A DNA stretch of 64,000 bases from Halobacillus amylolyticus (GCF_022921115.1 NZ_CP095075.1:2026001-2090000); one strand, 5' to 3'; counted from the first letter of the stretch, positions 34,516 to 44,957 are shown. Numbers and translations are program-made. Notes: generated by a model not told the origin, from the letters alone.

Positions 34516-35286
34516 TTATTTATCCATCAATTCCTCTAAGATGGTTTTAACAGAAGAGGCAGTTCGAATTTCCTTTTTTGTGAAGCCAGTCAAGTTAACC
34601 GCCTGTATAGCCATTTCTGTTGAGATACCACTTAAGCGCATTTCCGTTCCTAAGAAAGATAAAACCGATTTAAGCCTAATAATTCCTTCCATCTCAAAGT
34701 CCCTTAGTACGGTTAACCCTGACACATCAATAATTAATGTTTCAATGTTATCATTTCTAACGTAACTTGATACATCTTTAAAAACAGTTAAAAAACGCTC
34801 TTCACTCATTTCTCCAATTAATGGCAAAACCGCAATATCATCCATCAAAGGTACAATGGGAAAAGCCAAAGATTTAACTTCTTTTACGGATTCGTAATAG
34901 CTTTTCTCTATATTTTTACGATTGGTGACGTCTCGTTGAACCCCCACAAAATAGTGGCGATCTTCTTCCTCCATGTAGATGGGATCAACCGAAAGACTGT
35001 TCCAAAACTTCGTCCCATCCTTTTTGTAATTCAACAGTTCTACAAATACAGATTCATGATTTCGAATTCCTTCTCTTAGTCGATCTACTTCAGCCATATT
35101 CGTTTCTTCACCTTGTAGAAAACGACAATTACTTCCCATAATTTCTTCAAGGGCATAACCAGTCATGTCTACAAACCCTTGATTTGCATAGACGATTGGA
35201 TTATCTTCTAAACTTGGATCCGTAATTAATACCCCAGCACGAGTGTAGTTAAGTGCTTCAATGATTACATTAATATTATTTAACAT
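34516..35286 (-). CDS. ytvA: Blue-light photoreceptor, LOV-STAS (YtvA-like)
   Basis: A 256-residue protein with a LOV-type PAS domain (about 8-125) and a C-terminal STAS domain (about 145-250). The LOV signature GSNCRFLQGEE has Cys54, which forms the blue-light adduct with FMN; the flanking Asn/Gln FMN contacts (NQGFVDMTGY, VGVQRDVT) are present. STAS carries LIIDVSGLTVL. In B. subtilis YtvA is part of the stressosome and activates sigma-B under blue light. Length and domain order match. It lies near splAB and the pigment operon. ATG 35286 has a GGGGG-rich ribosome site. Confidence 0.93.
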   Translation of the reverse strand: MLNNINVIIEALNYTRAGVLITDPSLEDNPIVYANQGFVDMTGYALEEIMGSNCRFLQGEETNMAEVDRLREGIRNHESVFVELLNYKKDGTKFWNSLSVDPIYMEEEDRHYFVGVQRDVTNRKNIEKSYYESVKEVKSLAFPIVPLMDDIAVLPLIGEMSEERFLTVFKDVSSYVRNDNIETLIIDVSGLTVLRDFEMEGIIRLKSVLSFLGTEMRLSGISTEMAIQAVNLTGFTKKEIRTASSVKTILEELMDK

Positions 35287-35597
35287 CTAATAGCCCCCTC
35301 CACCAATATACCATCTTAGCATTAATACGGAATAAACTTAAAATAAATAGTCCAAAAGTAAAATACATAGTCCCCACATTAGCTATTTTAAGATCATATA
35401 GTTCTTCCGTTAAATGGCCCGACCACATTACAAGGTCAGCCAGTCATTTCTGTTGGATTTTTATACTAGCGAGGACAATCAATAACATTTTGCTGCTGTT
35501 ATCCAATTTTCAAATTTAGACCAGGCTCTATATTCTTAAAAGTCGATTATCCACAGCTTCCTAAGGGTACAATGATTAAAAAAAAGTGAGGTCACCT

Positions 35598-36479
35598 ATG
35601 TTCACTACGCCTATTGCAAAATTACTGCGACTCTTTCCTAATCAAGCAAAAAAGAAGCCTATGATCCCCTTACAACAAGTAAAAATGAAAAAAGAAGTCA
35701 TAGTTGAAACATCCGTTCAGCTTACCTATATATCTTTTTACTATCCTTTAGGAGCCGAAAAGGAGAAGCTCCCTGTCTACATCAACTTCCATGGCGGAGC
35801 ATTCATAATGAATGAAAAGGAGATGGACGACCCTTATTGTCGCTTCCTGGCCAATCAGACAGGGTGTGTAATTCTTAATGTCGATTATGCAAAAGCACCG
35901 GAGTACCCTTTTCCAAAACCGATTGAACAGTGCTATGAAATTCTCAAATGGATAAAGAGAAGAGCGGATGATTTGAATATTAATTCGGAAAAAGTCATGG
36001 TGGGTGGACAAAGTTCAGGTGCAAATATCGCAGCCGCTCTCTGTCTTTACCTTGAAGATAAAGGGGAAAATCAGCCACTCCTTCAAGTGTTATCTTGCCC
36101 TATGCTGGATTTTGTAACCTCGCATGCAGATAAACCAGAACCAGATCAGTGGCGTTCCAGCCACCCTCAGGTCGCAAGTTTTTTTAACATGTGTTATGTA
36201 CCTGAAAGAGAACAAGCCGAGCATCCTCTCGCTTCCCCTGTACGTGCTGATATCGGTAACCGTTTAGCCTCTGCCCTTATAATCATCGCAGAGTACGACG
36301 CTTTTAGACCAGAAGCCGAATTTTATACTGAGAAATTAAAGGCAGCAGGAATAATGGTTCAAGAAAAGCTATTCAAAGACTGTTTCCATGCTTTTACCCA
36401 CCTAGGCCCGAAGGCAAAAGCTGAGGAGGCTTGGAACTTGATAGCAAGGAAAATCAAAGAAACGGTCGAATCCCTATGA
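35598..36479 (+). CDS. Alpha/beta-hydrolase, HSL (hormone-sensitive lipase) type esterase
   Basis: A 293-residue hydrolase with the HSL oxyanion motif NFHGGAF (about 63-69) and nucleophile elbow VGGQSSGANIAAALCL (about 135-150). Asp (IIAEYDAFRPE, about 235) and His (KDCFHAFTH, about 265) complete the triad. It would cleave short-chain esters or an unidentified acyl substrate, cytoplasmic. ATG 35598 follows GTGAGGT six bases upstream; an in-frame GTG at 35586 is part of that ribosome site. The upstream 35287-35597 region holds no other gene. Confidence 0.83.
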   Translation: MFTTPIAKLLRLFPNQAKKKPMIPLQQVKMKKEVIVETSVQLTYISFYYPLGAEKEKLPVYINFHGGAFIMNEKEMDDPYCRFLANQTGCVILNVDYAKAPEYPFPKPIEQCYEILKWIKRRADDLNINSEKVMVGGQSSGANIAAALCLYLEDKGENQPLLQVLSCPMLDFVTSHADKPEPDQWRSSHPQVASFFNMCYVPEREQAEHPLASPVRADIGNRLASALIIIAEYDAFRPEAEFYTEKLKAAGIMVQEKLFKDCFHAFTHLGPKAKAEEAWNLIARKIKETVESL

Positions 36480-36778
36480 AAATTGAAACACGAAAAGGTG
36501 CTAAACGGTTACATACCCTTTGGACAGTTCTTTTACAGGATCCCTTGAGTTTACAGCCGTGACCGAGTCGTCCATTCCTAGGTATTTAAAAAAAAACTTT
36601 ATTATGGTTAGCGAAGGGTTCCTGTGCAAATCCAAAATAAAGAACCAATACATGGACAAAAATACCGCAAACCTCTGGTAGACATATCGCGAACAGTTCC
36701 CAAGGCCCGGTTTCGGAGAAGTTTTTTTACAAATAACATAAGGCACTTATGCCTATAAATTGAATGGAGGAACAACAA
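36480..36778. other. Intergenic region without recognised gene
   Basis: About 300 bases with no reliable reading frame; an 81-codon minus-strand frame (36501-36746) has unconvincing composition. TGGAGGAACAAC at 36764-36776 is the ribosome site of the nitronate monooxygenase remnant. Confidence 0.4.
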
Positions 36779-37100
36779 ATGTCAGAAAACCATCAATTCT
36801 TCAGAATTTGAGTTTCCCTGTAATCGGAACGCCATTATTTATTATTAGTAACCCTAAGCTAGTGATCGAGCAATGTAAGGCAGGAATCGTTGGATCAATG
36901 CGTTGAATACTAGAACTGGATCCTTACTTGATGAATGGCTGGCAGAAATTACATAGGAGCTCGCAGCTTATAACGCAAAAAATCTAGATCGTCCAGCTGC
37001 ACCATTTGCTACTAATCAAATTGTTCACAAGCCTAATAAACGGTTAGAACACGACATAAAACTGGGTGAGAAATATAAAGTCCCCATTATCATTTCTTCA
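36779..37100 (+). pseudogene. Nitronate monooxygenase remnant (N-terminal part)
   Basis: ATG 36779 with GGAGG upstream. Frames shift after ten codons. Readable pieces are LQNLSFPVIGTPLFIISN, KLVIEQCKAGIVGS, TRTGSLLDEWLAEIT and FATNQIVHKPNKRLEHD, the N-terminus of 2-nitropropane-dioxygenase/nitronate monooxygenase enzymes. It stops near 37100 and the rest is missing. Confidence 0.78.
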
Positions 37101-37270
37101 TTACTCTTTGAAGCTTATTTAGCATGGTGTTAATTTTTTTATCTTTTTTAGTCCTCCCTGTTGACCTTCCATTATCTGGTATTGCCTAATAAGGAAATTC
37201 CTCAAATATCAAAAATCCATATAAACATTGTTTCAAACAGTACGACGTTATTTTAAATCTACAGAAAAAA

Positions 37271-37305
37271 ACACGTAGGTGGTCAAAATGTGACCACCTA
37301 CGTGT
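37271..37305. terminator. Strong 15-bp terminator before rlmCD
   Basis: ACACGTAGGTGGTCA (37271-37285) pairs perfectly with TGACCACCTACGTGT (37291-37305), followed by TTTTCTTTTAT on the plus strand and by TTTTTTCTG on the minus strand, so it probably ends rlmCD and the plus-strand remnants. Confidence 0.88.
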
Positions 37306-37322
37306 TTTTCTTTTATAAAAGT

Positions 37323-38702
37323 CTATGATTTAGGGGTTAAATAGGTAACGCACTCCACATGTTCTGTCTGCGGAAACATATCAACTGGCTGAACGACTTT
37401 CGTCTCATATCCCCCATCCTCAAGCACACGCAAATCACGCGCAAGCGTCGAAGGATTACAGGAAACATAAACAATCCGCTCCGGCTCCATATCGAGCATG
37501 GCCTTCAACAATTCCTCGTCACAGCCTTTTCTCGGGGGATCGACAACAATCACGTCTGGAAGCAGCCCTTGGTTACGCCACCACGGCATGATTTCCTCTG
37601 CTTGTCCTACGTAAAATTCAGCATTATCCATCTTATTCAAACGCGCATTTTTCTTAGCGTCAGTGACAGCTTCAGGAACAATTTCGACTCCATACACTTT
37701 CTTTGCTTTCTGTGCTAAAAACAGTGAGATGGTTCCAATTCCGCAGTAAGCATCGATCACAGTTTCCCCGCCGCGCAAGTCAGCATACTGCAATGCTTGA
37801 TCATAGAGCTTCTTCGTCTGTGTCGGGTTGACTTGGTAAAAGGATTTTGGTGAAATCATGAATTTGACGTCACCTATTGTGTCATAAATGTATTCATCGC
37901 CCCATAGAACGGTCGTTTCTTTTCCTAAAATGATGTTTGTCTTATTAGGGTTCACATTATGAACAACCGACTTCACGTTTGGAAAAGTTTCACGTAATTC
38001 GTCTATCAGTTCATCCTTATGGGGAAGTTTTTTCGTACGGGTCACGAGAATGATCATGATATCCTTCGTTGCTTGTCCTGTACGTACCATAATGTGGCGC
38101 AACACACCGCGATGGGATTCTTCGTCATACGCATCAATTCCCAGGTGGCTGGCAATGCGGCGTACGGATTCTACCATGCGGTCATTCATTTCATCCTGGA
38201 TGACACAGGTGTCCATGTCGATAATGTTATGGCTGCGCTTTTGGTAAAAGCCTGTCATCAGCTGGCCATCTTCTTTTTGACCGACAGGGATTTGTATTTT
38301 ATTACGATAGCGCCATGGGTCGTCCATACCGATTGTTTCGTGAACGGGGACGTGTTCCAAGTGACCAATTTTCTTCATGGCGTTTTTCACTTGATTGCGT
38401 TTCATGTCAAGCTGCATGCTGTAGCTCATGTGCTGCAGCTGACAGCCGCCGCATTGGTAGAAGACGTCACAAGGGGGCTCCACGCGGTCTTCACTTGTTT
38501 TGTCCACCTCCAGCAATTTGCCGAAGCCGAAGTTTTTCTTTACTTTTACCACTTTGACTTGAGCTGTTTCTCCTGGAAGGCCGTAGGGGACGAACAGGGG
38601 ATAGCCGTCGACTTTTCCAACCCCACTGCCTTCGTGGGTGAGGTCCTCGAATGTAAGTTTAATGGTTTCATTTTTCTGTACGGGTGGCTTTGGTTTGGCC
38701 AT
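37323..38702 (-). CDS. rlmCD: 23S rRNA (uracil-5-)-methyltransferase RlmCD
   Basis: A 459-residue SAM-dependent methyltransferase of the RumA family. An N-terminal TRAM domain (about 10-70) is followed by a Fe-S cluster site: Cys78, Cys84 and Cys87 in [10 protein letters not shown], and Cys166 in MDTCVIQD. The SAM-binding block is [16 protein letters not shown]. The nucleophile Cys lies in [14 protein letters not shown], after [10 protein letters not shown]. In B. subtilis RlmCD methylates U747 and U1939 of 23S rRNA. The position next to dgkB and gatCAB is the same as in B. subtilis. Confidence 0.93.
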   Translation of the reverse strand: MAKPKPPVQKNETIKLTFEDLTHEGSGVGKVDGYPLFVPYGLPGETAQVKVVKVKKNFGFGKLLEVDKTSEDRVEPPCDVFYQCGGCQLQHMSYSMQLDMKRNQVKNAMKKIGHLEHVPVHETIGMDDPWRYRNKIQIPVGQKEDGQLMTGFYQKRSHNIIDMDTCVIQDEMNDRMVESVRRIASHLGIDAYDEESHRGVLRHIMVRTGQATKDIMIILVTRTKKLPHKDELIDELRETFPNVKSVVHNVNPNKTNIILGKETTVLWGDEYIYDTIGDVKFMISPKSFYQVNPTQTKKLYDQALQYADLRGGETVIDAYCGIGTISLFLAQKAKKVYGVEIVPEAVTDAKKNARLNKMDNAEFYVGQAEEIMPWWRNQGLLPDVIVVDPPRKGCDEELLKAMLDMEPERIVYVSCNPSTLARDLRVLEDGGYETKVVQPVDMFPQTEHVECVTYLTPKS

Positions 38703-38864
38703 GGTTTGATCCGTCCTTTTCTCATCATTGCTGTTTAAAGTTTACCATATCAAGGGATAAAATCATAAGCGACTAGTTTTCCTTCATCTAATGATACACA
38801 TTTTTTGTATCGGGGATTGTATTTCTACAGAAAGGGGGAATGTTTGCTCTGGCACTACCTTCAT

Positions 38865-39427
38865 AAGTGTCGTACCATTGCTAGCCTAGGGACTTGGTTA
38901 ATTTGGGCAACCCCATTTCATCGTGCGATTTATGATAATCAGATCAACAAAAGACATTCCAAAGGCACGCCTCGTTGGTATGTCCTGGATGGTTATCTCT
39001 TTATTTGGCTCCATTCTTTCAGGGAAGAGTGCAAGTCAGAAAAAGGGATGATTACAGGAAGAATCGTCGTGCTAGGAATTGCATGTCTCACTGTCTTACT
39101 AGGTTATGACCGTGATAGTAAGGTGCTTGAGCTTGTAAGTTACTCATGGGCAGGATTTGGTGCTGCATTAGGTCCTGTTATCATTCTAAGCCTATTCTGG
39201 AAACGCATGACTGGAAGTGGTGCACTGGCCGGGGTTATTGCCGGTACAGCAACCGTCATTATCTGGAAGCAAGCTATCAGGAGTCATTTTCGAATTATAT
39301 GAACTAGTCCCCTGCTTCATCCTTGCCGCTCTTGCTATTATTATCGTAAGCCCTTCTTGGTAAAGAACCACCACAAGAAGTTCAAACGGAATATGATGAG
39401 TACAAAGAAAAAATGGAAGATGCTTAA
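38865..39427 (+). pseudogene. Sodium/proline symporter remnant (C-terminal part)
   Basis: A decayed relative of the PutP-type symporter at 45103-46614. After two nonsense codons (TAG and TAA at aromatic positions of SLAWGLGYFGQP), it reads [20 protein letters not shown] and [17 protein letters not shown], then skips about 90 codons to GRIVVLGIACLTVLLGY and LVSYSWAGFGAALGPVIILS, with a frameshift before the C-terminal ELYELVP and DEYKEKMEDA. So it has stops, an internal deletion and a frameshift. It lies 5.7 kb from the intact symporter gene. Confidence 0.85.
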
Positions 39428-39545
39428 TATTGACTATCATTACCCTGTTTCCCCTTCAGGTCACAGGAGTTTTTAGGCGCTAAAATAGAGGAAATGATTA
39501 TAACATGACGAATACTATTAAGGATTGGAGCGAGCGTGATATATT

Positions 39546-40485
39546 TTGGAAAAAAGAATGAAGACCACACAACACAAGCAACTGGCATCATTACTTGGGC
39601 GCCTACCCCTTGCTCACTCGAAACGCAGCGACGTCCAAGAACAGTATTCCATAAGGTCGGCCGGCCACTCTGGAGAAACGACCGCCGATCATTTCCTTCA
39701 ATACCTTCACTCAGAAGAATACCATGTTATCCAGGACATCCGCCTCTTCGACGGTATCCAACACTTTCAAATTGACTGCCTCGTCCTCACTCCTTTCTTC
39801 CTGCTCATCCTTGAAGTGAAAAATTTTCGAGGAAAACTTATCTTCGACTTCGAACACCACCAACTTTTCCGTATTTTTGAGGGCAAAAAAGAAACATTTC
39901 CAGATCCTTTTTTACAAGTAGAACACCAAAGTTATCAACTTAAAATGTGGCTAGACCAATTCAATTTCCCTGAGATTCCAACTCACTCATTTGTGGTGGT
40001 TACCAATCCCAAGACAGTCATCAAGACACATGGACCTGACCCAGAAGGACGAAAGAGGCGTATCATCCGCCCGAAACAATCCCCCTCGTCCGTGACAAGT
40101 CTAACATCCGTATTTAACAGGAAGTATTGGGATTTTCCACAAATAAAGACGGCAGCGAGTCGCTTTAAAAAAGAAAACCACGCCTCATCGCGGCCGTATT
40201 CTAGAAAAGTTTAATTTGACAACAGAGGATTTAGTAAAAGGTGTTCAATGTCAAATATGCAAAAAGTTCCCTATGGAGCGTAGGCGAGACCACTGGGTTT
40301 GCTGGTGGTGTGGGTTTAAATCGAAGAATGCTCACTTAGCGGCGTTGCGCGATTTCCAGCTTCTTGTGGGGGATGAGATCTCTAATGTGGAATTCCGGGA
40401 GTTCGCGAAAATCAAAACGGAATACATAGCGAGAAGAATTTTATTAGAAAATAGTCTAAGCTTTTCCGGACGCACGAAAGACTGA
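39546..40485 (+). pseudogene. NERD-domain protein, frameshifted
   Basis: The first frame encodes a NERD (nuclease-related) domain: FDGIQHFQIDCLVLTPFFLL, LEVKNFRGKLIFDFEHHQL and LDQFNFPEIPTHSFVVVTNP, with the E-V-K of the restriction-endonuclease-like core. The second frame (from about 40170) carries the C-terminal zinc ribbon FNLTTEDLVKGVQCQICKKF and HWVCWWCGFKSKNAHLAALR, with paired Cys. The junction follows the six-A run in CTTTAAAAAAGAA at about 40160. The two parts normally form one protein of about 310 residues. NERD proteins are linked to DNA processing, but the function of this type is not established. A degraded second copy lies at 16440-16862. Confidence 0.8.
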
Positions 40486-40505
40486 AAATATAAGCTGAAA
40501 CCTGA

Positions 40506-40620
40506 TATTTGAGAATCCAAGCTATTTATTTAAGAATCCTTCACATTATTTAAGAATCATTAGGCGTTATTTCAGATCACCTCAACTTATTTCGTAATCA
40601 TAGAAAGTTATTTCAGAATC
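40506..40620. repeat. TATTT-core array C (six units, 20-21-bp period)
   Basis: TATTT occurs at 40506, 40527, 40547, 40568, 40588 and 40609: spacing 21, 20, 21, 20, 21. Most units continue with (A/C)AGAATC or similar (TTTAAGAATC, TTTCAGAATC, TTTGAGAATC). The array lies between the convergent ends of the NERD and dgkB genes, just before the dgkB terminator. Confidence 0.85.
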
Positions 40621-40652
40621 CTCATCTGAACGCCTCACCCCAGCAAAAACCT

Positions 40653-40692
40653 AAAAAAGCCATCCCCACATTTATATGCAGGGATGGCTTTT
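40653..40692 (-). terminator. Terminator of dgkB
   Basis: AAAAAAGCCATCCC (40653-40666) pairs with GGGATGGCTTTT (40681-40692); on the minus strand it overlaps the dgkB stop codon and is followed by TTTTTT. Confidence 0.88.
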
Positions 40693-41623
40693 AGACTGAT
40701 GACCGCTCTTCATCAATAATGCGCTCATCTGAGAATTTCTCTTCTGGGACAAAAAAGTCGATATGCTTGTAGAGATTAACGAATTCCCCTGGCAAGAGTC
40801 CTCCAAATTCTCCATCAATGTTTAACTGCATCTTTTCTTCCGTTTTCACTTTTACACGACTGGCGGTGGTATGAATAAATTTAGGATGGTTCAAATGCGT
40901 ACCTTGAATGGCGAGTGTAGCAAGCCTTACAAATTCAGCAATGTTCATTTTCTCTATGATCATTAAATCAAATAAACCATCATTCATTTTCGCTTTTGGT
41001 GCCAACTTTTCCAGTCCGCCTACGGAGTTGGTGTTGGATACGAGGAAAAGCATAATATCACCTTTATACAGTCTCCCATCGTATTCCATTTCAACATAGG
41101 TAGGCCTCACGGATGGAAGCATTTCAATCCCTTTTAAATAATAGGCGAGTTGTCCAAGCATTGTCTTGAGCTTACTTGGGACTTCATAGGAAAGTTCAGT
41201 AATCTTTCCTCCGCCTGCAATGTTCATGAAGTATTGATCGTTAACACGGCCGATATCAAGTGGTGTTGAATAGTCTGCTAAAATAACATCGACAGCTTTA
41301 TGAATATTACGCGGCACGTATAGAGCACGTGCAAAATCGTTTGTTGTTCCGACTGGAATGATTCCAAGCTTCGGTCTGAATGGCTGTTCAGCTACGCCAT
41401 TGATGACTTCGTTAATCGTTCCGTCCCCGCCTGCTGCAACTACGACGTCAAATTTTCTGTCGACGGCGATTTGCGCTGCTTTTGTTGCATCTCCCGCACA
41501 TGTTGTTGCATGTGTGGAGGTTTCATAGCCAGCCTGTTCAAAACGTTGCAGGATGTCAGGAAGGACTTTCCTGATCACTTCTCTTCCTGATGTCGGATTG
41601 TATATTATTCGGGCACGCTGCAT
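40691..41623 (-). CDS. dgkB: Diacylglycerol kinase (DgkB/YerQ)
   Basis: A 310-residue lipid kinase. The catalytic/nucleotide loop AAGGDGTINEVINGV (about 64-78) and the downstream IPVGTTNDFARAL mark the DAGK catalytic domain. It phosphorylates diacylglycerol to phosphatidic acid, recycling the by-product of lipoteichoic acid synthesis at the membrane. C-terminal residues beyond 285 are polar (DERIIDEERSSV). The order gatCAB-dgkB-rlmCD is conserved in Bacillus. Confidence 0.93.
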   Translation of the reverse strand: MQRARIIYNPTSGREVIRKVLPDILQRFEQAGYETSTHATTCAGDATKAAQIAVDRKFDVVVAAGGDGTINEVINGVAEQPFRPKLGIIPVGTTNDFARALYVPRNIHKAVDVILADYSTPLDIGRVNDQYFMNIAGGGKITELSYEVPSKLKTMLGQLAYYLKGIEMLPSVRPTYVEMEYDGRLYKGDIMLFLVSNTNSVGGLEKLAPKAKMNDGLFDLMIIEKMNIAEFVRLATLAIQGTHLNHPKFIHTTASRVKVKTEEKMQLNIDGEFGGLLPGEFVNLYKHIDFFVPEEKFSDERIIDEERSSV

Positions 41624-41709
41624 AGTAAGCCCTCCTTCATCCAGGTATGCTCCACATTACATCATAGCTTTTTTTCAAGAATTTGCAAATACTTTTTTCT
41701 AACCATGCA

Positions 41710-41736
41710 AAAGCACGCATGGTAAGTGCGTGCTTT
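41710..41736 (-). terminator. Terminator of gatCAB
   Basis: AAAGCACGCA (41710-41719) pairs with TGCGTGCTTT (41727-41736). It is just downstream of the gatB stop on the minus strand. Confidence 0.85.
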
Positions 41737-41750
41737 CTAACGGGAACTTT

Positions 41751-43181
41751 TTAGCGCTTGTCCATTTCTTCAAGAATGATTTTATTAACCATCGGCGGGT
41801 TCGCCTGTCCTTTTGTTTCCTTCATCACCTGTCCGACAAGGAAACCGAGTGCTTTGTCTTTCCCATTCTTATAGTCTTCGATCGATTGTTGATTACCATC
41901 GAGAATCTTGGTGATAATTTCTCTAAGCTGGCCTTCATCAGAAATTTGGACGAGTCCTTTATCTTTAACGATTTTCTCTGGATCTCCGCCTTTTTCAACA
42001 AGCTCGCTGAAAACCTTTTTGGCAATTTTAGAGGAAATCGTTCCATCTTCAATCAGCTTCGTCAGCTGAGCAAGTGATTGTGGGGTAAGGGCCAAGTCAC
42101 TGAACTCTTTCTGCTGCTTATTCATATAAGCTGAAACTTCACCCATCAGCCAGTTGGAAGCTTGTTTAATATCTCCATCACTTGCAATCGTTTCTTCAAA
42201 GAAATCCGACATTTCCTTATTATTCGTCAGCACCATCGCATCATATGCTGGCAATTCAAGTTCCTCAATGTAACGCTTTTTCCTTGCGTCAGGCAATTCA
42301 GGAATTTGCTCGAAGATTCGCTTCTTCCAGGCTTCATCAATGTGTAATCGCACAAGATCTGGTTCAGGGAAATAGCGATAGTCGTCTGATCCTTCTTTCA
42401 CGCGCATGAGAATCGTTTCTTTCGTTTGTTCATCATAACGGCGCGTTTCTTGTAAAATTTCTCCGCCAGTAAGAAGAACTTTTTCCTGACGCTTCTCTTC
42501 GAACTCCAGTCCTTTTTGTACAAAGGAGAACGAATTCAAGTTCTTAAGCTCTGTCTTCGTACCGAACTCCTCTTGACCAATCGGACGTAAGGATAGGTTG
42601 GCGTCACAACGTAGTGAACCTTCTTCCATCTTACAGTCCGACACGCCAGTATATTGGATGATATTCTTTAACGCTTCAAGGTATGCATAGGCTTCTTTCG
42701 GCGAGCGAATATCAGGCTCTGAGACAATCTCAACGAGCGGTGTCCCTTGACGGTTATAGTCAACCAGCGAATATCCATCGTCGCTATGAGTCAATTTACC
42801 CGCATCTTCTTCCATATGGAGACGTGTAATACCGATCCGCTTCTTCACGCCATCCACTTCAATGTCGATATAGCCATTTTCACCAATCGGCTGATCAAAT
42901 TGGGAAATCTGATAAGCTTTCGGGTTATCTGGGTAAAAGTAGTTCTTCCGGTCAAACTTCGTATTTGTCGCGATTTCACAATTAAGTGCCATCGCTGCTT
43001 TCATAGCAAAATTAACGGCTTCTTCATTTAATACAGGAAGGACACCTGGGTAACCTAAATCAATCGGGTTGACGTTCGAGTTTGGTTCATCTCCAAACAT
43101 GTTGGAAGATGGGCTAAAGATTTTGGAATCTGTTTTTAATTCAACATGGACCTCTAGTCCAATAATCGTTTCGAAATTCAT
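41751..43181 (-). CDS. gatB: Aspartyl/glutamyl-tRNA amidotransferase subunit B
   Basis: A 476-residue subunit of GatCAB, which recognises mischarged Glu-tRNA(Gln) or Asp-tRNA(Asn) and activates the carboxylate with ATP. Signature opening [38 protein letters not shown], and the YqeY-like helical tail with [17 protein letters not shown] at the C-terminus are all present. Its ATG overlaps the gatA stop (ATGA), so translation is coupled. Last gene of gatCAB, followed by a terminator. Confidence 0.97.
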   Translation of the reverse strand: MNFETIIGLEVHVELKTDSKIFSPSSNMFGDEPNSNVNPIDLGYPGVLPVLNEEAVNFAMKAAMALNCEIATNTKFDRKNYFYPDNPKAYQISQFDQPIGENGYIDIEVDGVKKRIGITRLHMEEDAGKLTHSDDGYSLVDYNRQGTPLVEIVSEPDIRSPKEAYAYLEALKNIIQYTGVSDCKMEEGSLRCDANLSLRPIGQEEFGTKTELKNLNSFSFVQKGLEFEEKRQEKVLLTGGEILQETRRYDEQTKETILMRVKEGSDDYRYFPEPDLVRLHIDEAWKKRIFEQIPELPDARKKRYIEELELPAYDAMVLTNNKEMSDFFEETIASDGDIKQASNWLMGEVSAYMNKQQKEFSDLALTPQSLAQLTKLIEDGTISSKIAKKVFSELVEKGGDPEKIVKDKGLVQISDEGQLREIITKILDGNQQSIEDYKNGKDKALGFLVGQVMKETKGQANPPMVNKIILEEMDKR

Positions 43182-44650
43182 GATTGTGCACCTCCAAGGG
43201 ACGGGCGAAGTTTATGGAAGTCTGTTACCTGTTCGAAGGCGTGTGCCGTACGATAGACTGTGCTTTCATCAAAATGCCTGCCAATGATTTGCAGACCGAT
43301 TGGCAACCCATCTGAGGATAAGCCGCATGGTACAGAAATACCAGGTACACCAGCAAGGTTGACTGGAATCGTTAGAATGTCGTTGGCATACATCGTTAAT
43401 GGATCATCGATTTTCTCACCGACTTTAAAGGCTGGTGTCGGTGTTGTCGGTCCAATGATGACATCGTAGTCCTCAAGCACTTTGTCAAAATCGTTCTTAA
43501 TCAAGGTACGGACTTGCTGAGCCTTCTTATAGTAAGCATCATAATAACCGGAGCTTAAAGCAAAGGTTCCAAGCATGATCCGGCGTTTTACTTCATCACC
43601 AAATCCTTCTGAGCGTGAGTTTTTGAACATATCAAGCATCGTTTCAGCATTGTCGGTACGCACACCGTAACGGACACCGTCAAAACGAGCTAGGTTGGCA
43701 GAAGCCTCAGATGAAGAAAGCAGATAGTACGTTGACACCGCATACTTCGAGTGGGGCAGAGATACTTCTTCCCATGTCGCACCTAATTCTTCATACTTCT
43801 TGAGCGCAGCTTGTACCGCTTCCTTGACTTCGAGAGTAACTCCTTCACCCAGGTATTCCTTAGGGACAGCAATTTTCAAACCTTTAACATCACCTGTCAA
43901 AGCCTCAGTATATCTAGGAACCTCTACATTCGCAGAAGTGGAGTCCATCTTGTCATGTCCGGCAATGGTTTCCAGTAAAAAGGCATTGTCTACCACTGTA
44001 CGGGTAATCGGTCCAATCTGGTCGAGTGATGAAGCAAAAGCGATTAATCCAAAACGAGATACACGACCATATGTCGGCTTCAATCCTACGACACCACAAA
44101 AAGCGGCTGGCTGACGAATCGAGCCGCCTGTATCTGAACCTAGCGAGAATGGCACTTCACCTGCTGCAACAGCTGCGGCTGACCCACCACTTGAACCGCC
44201 TGGTACGTAGTCGGTGTTCCAAGGGTTACGTGTTGCTGTGAAGCTTGAGTTCTCATTAGAAGAACCCATGGCAAACTCGTCCATGTTTAATTTTCCAATT
44301 GTAATTGATTTTGCTTCGTTCACCTTTTGGACAACTGTTGCATCATAAAGTGGGTCTTCAAGATTACGGAGCAGTTGACTTGCTGCTGTAGTACGCAAGC
44401 CTTTAGTAACAATATTATCTTTCACACCAATTGGCAGACCAAATAGCTTTGCTGCATCATCACCGCGTTTATCATCAAGCTCTGCTGCCTGATTAAGCGC
44501 CTCTTCTTTATTCAAGGTCAGGAAAGCCTTCACTTGCTCATCGACTTCCTCGATTCGCTGGTAGGATTCATCTACAAGATCGGTAACGGTAATTTCTTTG
44601 TTATGTAGCTTCTCTTGAAGCTCACGTAGGGTATAGTCAAATAAAGCCAT
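43178..44650 (-). CDS. gatA: Aspartyl/glutamyl-tRNA amidotransferase subunit A
   Basis: A 490-residue amidase-signature enzyme that releases ammonia from glutamine for GatB. The Ser-Ser-Lys triad is visible: Lys in [12 protein letters not shown], the first Ser in [13 protein letters not shown], and the catalytic Ser in [13 protein letters not shown]. Length is normal. It lies between gatC (16-base gap) and gatB (4-base overlap). Confidence 0.97.
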   Translation of the reverse strand: MALFDYTLRELQEKLHNKEITVTDLVDESYQRIEEVDEQVKAFLTLNKEEALNQAAELDDKRGDDAAKLFGLPIGVKDNIVTKGLRTTAASQLLRNLEDPLYDATVVQKVNEAKSITIGKLNMDEFAMGSSNENSSFTATRNPWNTDYVPGGSSGGSAAAVAAGEVPFSLGSDTGGSIRQPAAFCGVVGLKPTYGRVSRFGLIAFASSLDQIGPITRTVVDNAFLLETIAGHDKMDSTSANVEVPRYTEALTGDVKGLKIAVPKEYLGEGVTLEVKEAVQAALKKYEELGATWEEVSLPHSKYAVSTYYLLSSSEASANLARFDGVRYGVRTDNAETMLDMFKNSRSEGFGDEVKRRIMLGTFALSSGYYDAYYKKAQQVRTLIKNDFDKVLEDYDVIIGPTTPTPAFKVGEKIDDPLTMYANDILTIPVNLAGVPGISVPCGLSSDGLPIGLQIIGRHFDESTVYRTAHAFEQVTDFHKLRPSLGGAQS

Positions 44651-44666
44651 AGTTTATACTTCCCTC

Positions 44667-44957
44667 CTATTCCAAGATCGATGGTACTTTAAATTGACCA
44701 TCTTGCTGATCCGGTGCATTTTTTAAGGCGTCTTCTTTTGAGATCCATTGTTTCGGTTCATCTTTACGCATCACATTTTGCAAGTCAAGGACGTGGGTGG
44801 TTGGCTCCACTCCTTCTGTATCAAGCTCATTCAACTGCTCAGCATACGTAATAATGTCATCAAGCTGTTTCGTAAATGTATCAGCTTCTTCTTCGTTGAT
44901 TGAAAGACGCGCTAAGTGTGCTACGTGCTTTACTTCATCTTTGCTTATACGGGACAT
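44667..44957 (-). CDS. gatC: Aspartyl/glutamyl-tRNA amidotransferase subunit C
   Basis: A 96-residue stabilising subunit of Gat[23 protein letters not shown] and [20 protein letters not shown] are family hallmarks. First gene of gatCAB, ATG 44957 with GAGGTAAC upstream. Confidence 0.96.
   Translation of the reverse strand: MSRISKDEVKHVAHLARLSINEEEADTFTKQLDDIITYAEQLNELDTEGVEPTTHVLDLQNVMRKDEPKQWISKEDALKNAPDQQDGQFKVPSILE

Noticed and set aside
34445..34765. 106-codon plus-strand frame opposite the LOV-STAS gene
   Set aside because: Antisense shadow of the STAS region.
36501..36746. 81-codon minus-strand frame
   Set aside because: No convincing ribosome site or domain; probably chance in a decayed stretch.
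38019..38738. 239-codon plus-strand frame opposite rlmCD
   Set aside because: Antisense shadow of a strongly conserved gene; composition and lack of a ribosome site argue against coding.
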